The notes under the pieces: model-generated | What the model was told of the DNA's origin: nothing | Seen by the model: the letters and a program-made list of their open reading frames with translations, nothing else | Database searches by the model: none | Translations under genes and position numbers: made by a program | Assembly: GCF_000023905.1 (NCBI RefSeq) | Contig: NC_013192.1 | Location: 868,001-932,000 of the forward strand | Length of the DNA stretch: 64,000 bases | Reading direction: 5' to 3' | Source of the DNA: Leptotrichia buccalis C-1013-b | GTDB taxonomy: Bacteria; Fusobacteriota; Fusobacteriia; Fusobacteriales; Leptotrichiaceae | Shown here: piece by piece, positions 11,094-20,707 of the stretch | Layout of the letters: each line of letters opens with the position of its first letter | How positions within the stretch are numbered: the stretch's first letter is position 1

Positions 11094-11300
11094 CTATTCA
11101 ATATTTTTAATCTGTCGATGCCTAATAACTAAAAAATCCCTGTATATCGACAGATTTTTAAAATCACTGATTTTTACTAATTTTCTTAAATATTTTTAGT
11201 TTAAAATAAAAAATCAACCTTTAAAATTTTGAAAAAAAATTAGGTATCGACAAAATTGATAAAAAATGATATGATATACAAGGAAGTTAATAATGATTTA
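11094..11300 (+). promoter_or_regulatory. CRISPR leader with array promoter
   Basis: This AT-rich stretch adjoins the first repeat at the cas6 side. A promoter fits well: TCGACA (11247-11252), 17 bases, TATGAT (11270-11275), placing a start about 20 bases before repeat 1. The octamer TATCGACA occurs at 11145-11152 and again at 11245-11252, exactly 100 bp apart. An inverted near-copy (TGTCGATG) lies at 11113-11120. The first pair forms a perfect 11-bp inverted repeat (11109-11119 with 11146-11156). These are candidates for leader-anchoring or regulatory sites. Confidence 0.65.
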
Positions 11301-14300
11301 GTTTTAATAGCACAAATTGTATTGTAAATTATTAGAAACCTTGTTTTTAATAACAGGATTTTTTGTTTTAATAGCACAAATTGTATTGTAAATCTCCCTA
11401 CATCTTGTATTTTTAACACTCTTGTGCTAGTTTTAATAGCACAAATTGTATTGTAAATGCAAATGAAACTTTTAGTTGTGGATTGAAACATCCGTTTTAA
11501 TAGCACAAATTGTATTGTAAATGGAATAAAAGAAAAATTGGAGGAATACTTAAACCACGTTTTAATAGCACAAATTGTATTGTAAATGATGCTTTTAGTG
11601 CTTCTGCGAAAGTTTCAAAACTGTTTTAATAGCACAAATTGTATTGTAAATCAAGTATCTACCATCTGCATCTTTCCACAATTTCAGTTTTAATAGCACA
11701 AATTGTATTGTAAATAACACATTCAGGCACTCAATGACTATCTTAGCTGGCGTTTTAATAGCACAAATTGTATTGTAAATTCGTATATTATATGAGGATT
11801 ATAATACTTGTCAGCTGTTTTAATAGCACAAATTGTATTGTAAATGCTTTTCAACCCATTTAATATCCGTTTTAATGTTGTGTTTTAATAGCACAAATTG
11901 TATTGTAAATCATCTTAAAGCTGTATTTAATACCACTGACAAGGAAGTTTTAATAGCACAAATTGTATTGTAAATCTCCTCTTTGCCAATGTTGTTTTTA
12001 ATTTGCACTCGGTTTTAATAGCACAAATTGTATTGTAAATGATTAGTAAATACATAATGCAATAAGTCTAAATCATGTTTTAATAGCACAAATTGTATTG
12101 TAAATAATCACTTTGTATGCTTGACTTAAACTTACTTCCAAGTTTTAATAGCACAAATTGTATTGTAAATTTGCGTCTTCGATATAATCGAGAACGATTC
12201 TTTCAAGTTTTAATAGCACAAATTGTATTGTAAATGCTTTCTTGATATTATTATACTATACTTTTTATCAAAAGTTTTAATAGCACAAATTGTATTGTAA
12301 ATGCCTGTTAAGGACTTCAACAAGTTTTTCGTTTTGTGGTTTTAATAGCACAAATTGTATTGTAAATTTGTGAATATTTACTATTTGTTTCTCAACTTTA
12401 AATGTTTTAATAGCACAAATTGTATTGTAAATTCCGCCGCCGGACCGTAAATAATCGTATTATTGCTGTTTTAATAGCACAAATTGTATTGTAAATAATT
12501 GTATTATATGGAATGTTGGGACTGGCTGGTAAAGTTTTAATAGCACAAATTGTATTGTAAATGTGTAAACGGAGATTACAACAACATTATTAGAAAACGT
12601 TTTAATAGCACAAATTGTATTGTAAATATAATACCATTAAAGGCTTTATTTTTGAGTTTAATTGTTTTAATAGCACAAATTGTATTGTAAATTTGTATTG
12701 TTTGTGTCAAATTCTCCTAGAAGTGTACGTTTTAATAGCACAAATTGTATTGTAAATACAGGTATGGCACGTTCGGTTAGGTCTAATTAAATCGTTTTAA
12801 TAGCACAAATTGTATTGTAAATTTTTCTCTAATTCTTTAATTTTTGAATACAAACTGTTTTAATAGCACAAATTGTATTGTAAATTTCTTTATCTGAGCC
12901 TAAAATATCATCTAAAATTCTGTTTTAATAGCACAAATTGTATTGTAAATCAAAATTATTGGACTTTGGTAACTTTGATACAATTGTTTTAATAGCACAA
13001 ATTGTATTGTAAATTATATTGCCTTGTACTTGCCTTTACATATTGGTATCGTTTTAATAGCACAAATTGTATTGTAAATTAAAAATTGATAAAACTTGTT
13101 AATTAATACTTATTTGTTTTAATAGCACAAATTGTATTGTAAATGTTTTTAATGGAAAAAATGCAATAGATATTATGGAGTTTTAATAGCACAAATTGTA
13201 TTGTAAATTTATTCAACATCTCCTTATAGTTTTTATTAATTTTTGTTTTAATAGCACAAATTGTATTGTAAATTTAGTAAATACTTGTTGGGAAACAGAG
13301 AAATTATAGTTTTAATAGCACAAATTGTATTGTAAATGATGTAAAAGACGAAGAAGGGAATATTAATCTTAAAGTTTTAATAGCACAAATTGTATTGTAA
13401 ATGAAAAAGGACTTAAAAGATTTCGAGCAAGAAGAAAAGTTTTAATAGCACAAATTGTATTGTAAATACTTTTGAGGAAACTGCTGAACACATCTTGAAA
13501 GATGTTTTAATAGCACAAATTGTATTGTAAATAGTTATATCGCCAAAAACCTTTTTCAGCCTTCTGTAGTTTTAATAGCACAAATTGTATTGTAAATCTT
13601 GTTGTGCTTTAAATTTAGTTAGTTTTGCCATCTGTTTTAATAGCACAAATTGTATTGTAAATGCTTACACATTTGCTCAAGGAATTAATGGACGTTGGGT
13701 TTTAATAGCACAAATTGTATTGTAAATTTCCCGCCCGCAGCCCTTCAGTTGTGCCAAGTGTGGTTTTAATAGCACAAATTGTATTGTAAATTCAACTCCC
13801 CTTATTTTCTACCAGTACCTTTAAAAAGTTTTAATAGCACAAATTGTATTGTAAATATTCATTTATATAATCATATTCTTTTAATTTCTTTAGTTTTAAT
13901 AGCACAAATTGTATTGTAAATATACAAATTGTCTCTTTCCAAAAGTTATTAAATATTGTTTTAATAGCACAAATTGTATTGTAAATTTAAATCAATGATA
14001 AATTATTTTCATATCTGAACTTGTTTTAATAGCACAAATTGTATTGTAAATTAGTGTTAGAGGAATTAACACAATTAAAGATTAATTGTTTTAATAGCAC
14101 AAATTGTATTGTAAATATCAAAAAATAAGTATATTAATGATGATAATAATATGTTTTAATAGCACAAATTGTATTGTAAATTTTTCACTTTCTCGTTGTT
14201 GCTGTTTACTAATGTTGTTTTAATAGCACAAATTGTATTGTAAATCGAATTCTTCCATATCTGAAAATTTGCCTTTTTTAGTTTTAATAGCACAAATTGT

Positions 14301-16746
14301 ATTGTAAATTGCGGAATTGGCTTTTATTTAATTGAATGTTATTGTGTTTTAATAGCACAAATTGTATTGTAAATTTCAATACTATATTCTCTAATACTGG
14401 AATATCTTTGTTTTAATAGCACAAATTGTATTGTAAATAAAGGTTTCTAAAAACAATATCGGCGATTTCTGACAAGTTTTAATAGCACAAATTGTATTGT
14501 AAATATACAAATAGAAGTAGTTGCTAACAATAACAATAAGTTTTAATAGCACAAATTGTATTGTAAATTTTCTTCCGCAAATTGCACAAGTTCTTGACTT
14601 TAAGTTTTAATAGCACAAATTGTATTGTAAATTGATATTAAGAGAAAAGATTTGGAAGATGCTTTATTGTTTTAATAGCACAAATTGTATTGTAAATATT
14701 CACAATCATACACTCCATTAAACGTTGTAGTGGTTTTAATAGCACAAATTGTATTGTAAATGTTGCAGGACTGTTTATGGGAATTGCTGAAGCAATGTTT
14801 TAATAGCACAAATTGTATTGTAAATACAGTATCTTGTACTAATCTGTACTCTGAACTTTCGTTTTAATAGCACAAATTGTATTGTAAATTATGTTTACCG
14901 ATTTCCCTTTTGACGCTTTTATAAGGTTTTAATAGCACAAATTGTATTGTAAATCAATTTCGTGCAGTAAGTCATCTTCTTTCTTTTCATGTTTTAATAG
15001 CACAAATTGTATTGTAAATTCAAATTTTTGTTCTTTACGATGCAGATTGTTTTGTGTTTTAATAGCACAAATTGTATTGTAAATTGATATTAAGGAGGTG
15101 TAGATAATAATTGAGTAGTAGTTTTAATAGCACAAATTGTATTGTAAATATAATGGTAATTGGGACTTTTGCGGGCGTGGCCTTGGTTTTAATAGCACAA
15201 ATTGTATTGTAAATTTACTCAATCATATAATTTAAATGATAATATGTTTGGTTTTAATAGCACAAATTGTATTGTAAATAATTATGAAATATGGAAAGGG
15301 TATGTTTTTTCAAAAGTTTTAATAGCACAAATTGTATTGTAAATTTATCTTTGTATGTTTTTACATCACAATAAAAATAAGTTTTAATAGCACAAATTGT
15401 ATTGTAAATACAATCATCTGTAGGAGTGTGATTTATGGACATAAAGTTTTAATAGCACAAATTGTATTGTAAATAATTTTGATAGCTTTTCTTCTATTTT
15501 TGAAGCGGCTGTTTTAATAGCACAAATTGTATTGTAAATTAAAAATTTATTTCTTAAATAATTTCTTAATTCTGGTTTTAATAGCACAAATTGTATTGTA
15601 AATGTTGGGAGGACGAATAATGAGAGAAATAAAATTTAGGTTTTAATAGCACAAATTGTATTGTAAATTTTGTCTATAAGGAAAATATGGATATTTTTGA
15701 ACTGGGTTTTAATAGCACAAATTGTATTGTAAATGTTACAGTTCCTCATATTCTTTCAGGTTTTCCAGTATGTTTTAATAGCACAAATTGTATTGTAAAT
15801 AATAACCGTATTCGTCAGTTTTAAGATTATGTTCATGTTTTAATAGCACAAATTGTATTGTAAATCAATTCTGCTTTTTCTATCCAGTTCTGAACATACA
15901 GTGTTTTAATAGCACAAATTGTATTGTAAATTATAAACTGGCAATTGAAAAATCGTATTCGGGATGTGTTTTAATAGCACAAATTGTATTGTAAATTATC
16001 TTCCTTAGTTATTTGATAATACTTTTTCCAAGTTTTAATAGCACAAATTGTATTGTAAATCTTTGTGGTTGTTTTCAAAGATAAGTTCCTTTGCCTGTTT
16101 TAATAGCACAAATTGTATTGTAAATAGAAGATTTTATGTATGTAAGAAATGGTAAACAAGTGTTTTAATAGCACAAATTGTATTGTAAATGGAGAATTGA
16201 AGAGCCTTTAAAAATTCTGAAGGTACGTTTTAATAGCACAAATTGTATTGTAAATTGTCTAGTGAGCGGAAGACGACCCTTGAAACGAAGGTTTTAATAG
16301 CACAAATTGTATTGTAAATCATCTTCGGTGAAAGCAAATTTTTCTTGTAACTGACGTTTTAATAGCACAAATTGTATTGTAAATCGTCTAGTGTAGCAGT
16401 TCTTAGCCCACTGCGCAAGGTTTTAATAGCACAAATTGTATTGTAAATCCTTTTGAGTTATAATAATATCGCCAAATAAAATCGTTTTAATAGCACAAAT
16501 TGTATTGTAAATTTTTTATCACATAATTCTAATGAATAATTATCAAAGTTTTAATAGCACAAATTGTATTGTAAATCAAAACAAGGAGCGATAGTTTCGA
16601 CTATTTTTGGAGGTTTTAATAGCACAAATTGTATTGTAAATTTCTGTACATTTGCTATTTTATTCCAGCCCATAAAAGTTTTAATAGCACAAATTGTATT
16701 GTAAATTGCATTTTACCCTTGACTATTGCGGGCACAATTTGTAAAT
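11301..16746 (+). CRISPR. Type I-B CRISPR array, 84 repeats plus one degenerate terminal repeat
   Basis: I count 84 complete copies of a 29-nt repeat that begins GTTTTAATAG and ends TATTGTAAAT, starting at 11301 and with the last at 16678-16706. All copies read identical by eye. The 83 spacers between them are 34 to 38 bases, mostly 35 or 36. A shortened, degenerate repeat (GCACAATTTGTAAAT, 16732-16746) ends the array on the right. The degenerate end, the leader-like region on the left and the matching promoter all give a left-to-right orientation, divergent from the cas operon. The repeat resembles the 29-nt I-B repeats of Clostridioides difficile in length and at both ends. Short reading frames crossing the array are artefacts of the repeat. 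Confidence 0.98.
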
Positions 16747-16764
16747 TTTAAAATATTAATCAGT

Positions 16765-16808
16765 AAAATAGCTGTACTTTTGTTAATAAAGCATGGCTAT
16801 TTTTAGTT
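16765..16808 (+). terminator. Likely terminator of the CRISPR transcript
   Basis: AAAATAGCTG (16765-16774) can pair with TGGCTATTTT (16794-16803) with two G-U pairs, followed by a T-rich tract. It lies about 20 bases after the degenerate last repeat. Confidence 0.55.
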
Positions 16809-16836
16809 TACAAATGCTTTTTCTTGTTTATTTTAT

Positions 16837-16864
16837 TTGAAATTCTAAAAAAATAGGTTAAAAT
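16837..16864 (+). promoter_or_regulatory. Promoter of the HAD hydrolase gene
   Basis: TTGAAA (16837-16842), 16 bases, TAAAAT (16859-16864), about 45 bases upstream of the start codon. Confidence 0.5.
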
Positions 16865-16909
16865 ATAGCAATAAAAAGAATATTAAAATTTAAGTAAGGG
16901 AGAATGCGG

Positions 16910-17638
16910 ATGAAAAAAAATGTAGCAGCATTTTTTGATATAGATGGAACAATTTATAGGGATTCTTTGCTGATTGAGCATTTTAAAATGCTTGTGCAGT
17001 ATGAATATATTGATATGATGACTTGGGAAGGGAAAGTTAAGGAGAAATTTTCCAAGTGGGAAAATAGGACTGGGGATTATGATGATTATCTGGATGAACT
17101 TGTCCAGACTTATATGGAAGCATTAAAGAATTTTAGCAAAGAGGATATGGATTTTATTGCGAAAAGAGTAATGAAACTTAAAGGAGACAAAGTTTACCGA
17201 TATACACGTGAGAGGCTCAAATATCATAAGGAAAGAAATCACAAAGTTATAATTATTTCTGGAAGTCCAGATTTTCTTGTAAGCAAAATGGCTGAAAGAT
17301 ATGGAGTTAAGGATTACAGGGCATCTACTTATGAAGTTAATGAAAATGGCATTTTTACAGGAAAAGTGATACCAATGTGGGATGCCAAGAGTAAACAAAA
17401 AGCAATAGCAGATTTTTGTAAAATGTACAAAATAGATTTGACAAAATCATATGCTTACGGAGATACAACAGGTGACCTGACAATGTTCAAAAATGTAGGC
17501 AAGGCTATTGCTATAAATCCAGCTAAAAAATTATTGCAAAAAATAAAGCGGGATAAGGAATTGAAGGAAAAAGTTATGATTATTGTAGAAAGAAAAGATG
17601 TTATTTATAAATTAAAAGCAGATGTGGATATTATATAG
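16910..17638 (+). CDS. HAD-superfamily IB hydrolase (SerB-like phosphatase)
   Basis: The protein has the three haloacid dehalogenase phosphatase motifs: FFDIDGTIY at residues 8-16 (nucleophile Asp), IIISGSP near residue 120, and YGDTTGDLTMF near 180-190. A helical cap of about 90 residues lies between motifs I and II, as in subfamily IB enzymes such as phosphoserine phosphatase. The substrate cannot be read from the sequence. I chose the ATG at 16910 over that at 16904, because AAGGGAG lies seven bases before 16910 but only one before 16904. It stands alone, between the array and a 2-hydroxyacid dehydrogenase. Confidence 0.85.
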   Translation: MKKNVAAFFDIDGTIYRDSLLIEHFKMLVQYEYIDMMTWEGKVKEKFSKWENRTGDYDDYLDELVQTYMEALKNFSKEDMDFIAKRVMKLKGDKVYRYTRERLKYHKERNHKVIIISGSPDFLVSKMAERYGVKDYRASTYEVNENGIFTGKVIPMWDAKSKQKAIADFCKMYKIDLTKSYAYGDTTGDLTMFKNVGKAIAINPAKKLLQKIKRDKELKEKVMIIVERKDVIYKLKADVDII

Positions 17639-17937
17639 ATTAATTTTCTATAAGAATTAAAAATTTTGAGAATATAATTCGTAAATTAAATTTTTTAGAT
17701 AATTTTTTGAATAAAATCCTTATTTTTGTCAAAATTAAAAGTTTAAAGTAAGAATATTTGTTAATGGAAAAGATTTACCATACAAAATAAAAATTGTTAG
17801 TAAGAGGCTTTTAATCTTTGATTTAAGTAAAAAAATTGACATTAAACGTATATATTTTTTAATTGAAAAATATAATTTGATAAAATAACTTTTTATAAAT
17901 ATGTAAAAATTAAATTAACTAAAGAGAGAGGATAATT
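17639..17937. other. Intergenic region without recognised gene
   Basis: About 300 bases of very AT-rich sequence. It holds a TTGACA at 17836-17841 and a TATAAT at 17871-17876, but they are too far apart to pair. No hairpin terminator or RNA gene is evident. Confidence 0.4.
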
Positions 17938-18918
17938 ATGGATAAAAATTTAAAGATAGTTTATTTGGACAGAATTACGGCTGGACCTATTGATTTGAAA
18001 GAAAAATTTTCTAAATACGGTAAATACATTGAGTATGAAGATACTGATTCTAGCGAAATTGACGAGAGAATAAAGGATGTGGATGTTGTAATAACGACTC
18101 GGATAAAATTGGGAAAAAAGCAGTTTGAGAAGGCTGAAAAACTTAAATTGATACTTATTACAGCGACAGGATTTAACCATATTGATGTGAAAAGCGCAAA
18201 TGAGTTTGGAATAAAAGTAGCGAATGTTTCGGGGTATTCGACTAATTCTGTGGCACAACTTGCGATTACTTTTTTATTGAATGAATTAACGCCTGTTAAT
18301 AAATATTATGAGGAAGTTAAGGAAGGAAAATGGATAAATGTTGCTGTTCCTGAATATCAGAAATATCCGATAGATGATGCAGATGGGAAAATTTTAGGAA
18401 TTGTGGGATTTGGAAATATTGGCAAGAGAGTTGCTCAAGTTGCAGAAATATTGGGAATGAAGGTAATGGTGGTAAAAAATAATGAAAAGGATTATGGAAA
18501 AACTAACTCTGTAATTGAAAAAGATGGGATTTTACAATATGACTTGGATGAAGTTCTCGAAAAATGTGATGTTTTAACGCTTCATGTCCCGCTGACTGAT
18601 TCGACACGGAATCTTATAAATCTTGAAAAAATGAAAAAGATGAAGAAAAGTGCAGTAATTTTGAATTTAGCGAGAGGACCTGTAATAAATCAGGAAGATT
18701 TGTATTTTGCGCTAAAAAATAAAATAATAAAATCAGCGGCTGTTGATGTTACAAGTGTTGAGCCAATTGAAAAAAATTCTAAATTATTTGAGCTGGATAA
18801 TATTTTAATTACACCGCATATTGCTTGGAAATCTGAAAAAAGCATGATAAAACTGATGGACGATGTTGAGAAAAATTTAAAATTATTTCTTGAAGGAAAG
18901 CTGGAAGGCTTAAAATAG
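17938..18918 (+). CDS. D-isomer specific 2-hydroxyacid dehydrogenase (glycerate dehydrogenase-like)
   Basis: This NAD-dependent enzyme interconverts a 2-hydroxy acid and its keto acid. The Rossmann signature GIVGFGNIGKRVAQ lies near residues 157-170. The catalytic triad is recognisable as Arg in NLARGPVINQ, Glu in TSVEPIEKN and His in ITPHIAW. The SVEP motif and overall pattern resemble hydroxypyruvate/glycerate dehydrogenases more than lactate dehydrogenase. At 326 residues the length is normal. An AGAGAGG site precedes the ATG. It is apparently monocistronic. Confidence 0.88.
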   Translation: MDKNLKIVYLDRITAGPIDLKEKFSKYGKYIEYEDTDSSEIDERIKDVDVVITTRIKLGKKQFEKAEKLKLILITATGFNHIDVKSANEFGIKVANVSGYSTNSVAQLAITFLLNELTPVNKYYEEVKEGKWINVAVPEYQKYPIDDADGKILGIVGFGNIGKRVAQVAEILGMKVMVVKNNEKDYGKTNSVIEKDGILQYDLDEVLEKCDVLTLHVPLTDSTRNLINLEKMKKMKKSAVILNLARGPVINQEDLYFALKNKIIKSAAVDVTSVEPIEKNSKLFELDNILITPHIAWKSEKSMIKLMDDVEKNLKLFLEGKLEGLK

Positions 18919-19025
18919 GGAAAATTTTCAAAAATATTTCAGAAAATTCTGTACTAAACTAGTACTTTTCAGAAATGTTTTTTACAGAAAAATTTTACTA
19001 GAAATGTGAAAGAGGTGAAAAATAA

Positions 19026-19670
19026 ATGTTAATAAATAATTTTAGTGGGATAAAACTTGAGTTTGATGGACTTTATTATGGGGGAAATTATGATATTGAA
19101 ATTTTTCCTGATGGAAGATTTTATTATTCATATATTGAGAATACATCGGTTGAGCTTAAAAAAGGCTCTTTTCAGATTAATCAGAAAGAAATTATGATTT
19201 TTGAGGAAATGATGGACTATTTTGAACTTTTAAAAAATCAGAGCAATTATATGATAAATGAGTTCAATTTTGGAAATGGAGTTCTTGTTATTCATAAAAA
19301 TAACGGACGAGAGGAAAAAATCCAGCTTGGCAAGGAAATGATGTTTGAATATGCAAAAACATTAATTGATAAATATACGAAAAAATCAAAACGACTTTTT
19401 CTACTGGATACTTATTTGGAAGGAGCTAAATATATCAGAAATTTTGCAATTAAAATTAAAGATGAAGTTCAATTGGATTTATTCCGTGAATTTAACGGTA
19501 TTTCCCTAAATGCAGTGGCTGTGTTTAATTCCAATAAGGAAAAAGTAGGATATTTGCCAAAGAATCAAAGTGAAATTATTGCAAGAATGATTGATGCTGG
19601 AAAGAAGTTTGTTGCAGTTCCAATTCCATTTGATGAAGAAATAGCTTTAAAAATATATCTTTTAGATTAA
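19026..19670 (+). CDS. HIRAN domain protein
   Basis: The C-terminal half (from about residue 125) reads as a HIRAN domain: a first strand with GAKYIRNF, then LFREFNGISLNAVAVFNSNKEKVGYLPKNQSEIIARMIDAGKKFVAVPI, written here as the family's usual order of strands. HIRAN domains bind DNA ends or damaged DNA in helicase and nuclease contexts, but also occur alone in bacteria. The first 120 residues are not recognised. The start is supported by GAAAGAGGTG upstream. No helicase or nuclease gene is adjacent. Confidence 0.7.
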   Translation: MLINNFSGIKLEFDGLYYGGNYDIEIFPDGRFYYSYIENTSVELKKGSFQINQKEIMIFEEMMDYFELLKNQSNYMINEFNFGNGVLVIHKNNGREEKIQLGKEMMFEYAKTLIDKYTKKSKRLFLLDTYLEGAKYIRNFAIKIKDEVQLDLFREFNGISLNAVAVFNSNKEKVGYLPKNQSEIIARMIDAGKKFVAVPIPFDEEIALKIYLLD

Positions 19671-19693
19671 TTAAAATAATATTAATTATTTTC

Positions 19694-19722
19694 TTGACAA
19701 ATAAATATTTTTGAGGTAAAAT
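19694..19722 (+). promoter_or_regulatory. Promoter upstream of the 145-residue protein
   Basis: TTGACA (19694-19699), 17 bases, TAAAAT (19717-19722); about 80 bases before the start codon. Confidence 0.65.
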
Positions 19723-19803
19723 AATAACAGATGATTAAAATTAAATTAATTTTTAAAATAGTACTATTATTTAATTGTCAAAAATAAAACAGGGGGAATA
19801 ATT

Positions 19804-20241
19804 ATGGGATTCAGATTGAGTGTAAAAGGGCAGGAAAATGAAATTTTACTTGATAAGGAAAGCATTCTAGATGTAAAATACATTTCTGAAACGCCTGATG
19901 ATTCAAATGCGAGAGCGACAGACTTGGGAGTAATCTTGGAAATTCGTGGAAAAATACTGGCAGCAGCAAGTGGAGATACAGAAGACGATACAAGAAAAGT
20001 CGCACAATGGTCGTTAGTACCATCAGAAGCAAGCGACGCTTACAGACAAGCTAGCCTTGAAATAATCTCAGCAGGACAAATGGTAAGAAAAATCGACATG
20101 ACAAACGTGTTTGTGGTTGATTATATTGAAGAATACGGAAATCAGGCTGGAACTGGAACTTTTTCACTAAAAATAAAACAGAAGAAGGAAAAAGTGAAGG
20201 AAGTTGCAATTGAAGGAGGATATGCAACACAGGAAGCTTAA
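19804..20241 (+). CDS. Conserved small protein of the family often labelled 'membrane-associated protease 1'
   Basis: The 145 residues (GFRLSVKGQENEIL, SNARATDLGVILEIRGKI, AQWSLVPSEASDAYRQ, FVVDYIEEYGNQAGTGTFSLKIKQKK) match a family I recall from Firmicutes and fusobacteria under this name. The name is unsupported here: there is no signal peptide, membrane segment or protease motif. The mostly beta pattern ending in a FxVDYxExxGxxxGxGxFxLxIKQKK strand recalls tube-forming Hcp-like proteins, which is only an impression. AACAGGGGGAATAATT before the ATG is a strong ribosome-binding site. Its own promoter suggests substantial expression. Confidence 0.6.
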   Translation: MGFRLSVKGQENEILLDKESILDVKYISETPDDSNARATDLGVILEIRGKILAAASGDTEDDTRKVAQWSLVPSEASDAYRQASLEIISAGQMVRKIDMTNVFVVDYIEEYGNQAGTGTFSLKIKQKKEKVKEVAIEGGYATQEA

Positions 20242-20707
20242 TTTAGCAAATTAGAATTTTCAAAATTCTAAAATCAGAAATATAAAACATTTTTGAACTT
20301 TGGAAAATTTTTGTAAGTAAAATTATATAAAAATAATCTCTTTTTCTTGAAATTTATTTAAGATAGGAGGTTATTTTTTTATAGAAAATTTTGTTATAGT
20401 AATATTAATCCTGTTTACATAGTGAATATTTACTAAATTTTGATTATTAGGGAATTAAAACTTCTTGTTTTTATGGGGGTGTTAGTATTAGATTATCTTG
20501 TTTAATAACAGTTTTTACTATTTTTATTGGAAAAGTTTGTAATAAATTTGTTATTTAAATGAGATTTAGTATGAGAACAGAATTATAAAATTAATATTTA
20601 AGATGTATTATTAAATTAAGAAAAAATGCTTTGAGAAAAAATGTAAAAATGGTAAAATATACAAATATGAATATTGTTAAAATTTAAAGAAAAGAGGAAT
20701 AATTAAG
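20242..20707 (+). other. Intergenic region with a decayed inverted-repeat element end and the polA promoter
   Basis: A 9-bp inverted repeat around 20252-20270 follows the upstream gene. Bases about 20522-20572 resemble the right end of the element at 59929-60266: the terminal TTTAAATGAGATTTAGTAT matches at 17 of 19 positions, and the preceding 30 or so bases are also alike. No matching left end is clear. A polA promoter fits TTGAGA (20631-20636), 16 bases, TAAAAT (20653-20658). Confidence 0.5.

Noticed and set aside
11145-11175. Second leader promoter using the first TATCGACA copy
   Set aside because: No -10-like sequence lies at the right distance downstream.
11240-11506. Minus-strand reading frame at the start of the array (and a similar one at 15254-15442)
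   Set aside because: The translation is a recurring repeat-derived peptide plus spacer sequence, so the frame is a by-product of the CRISPR repeats.
11864-11881. Extra repeat start (CCGTTTTAATGTTG) inside a spacer
   Set aside because: Only the first nine bases of the repeat match and the spacer length is normal without it.
17836-17876. TTGACA and TATAAT before the 2-hydroxyacid dehydrogenase as a promoter
   Set aside because: The boxes are 29 bases apart, too far to act as one promoter; other pairings are weak.
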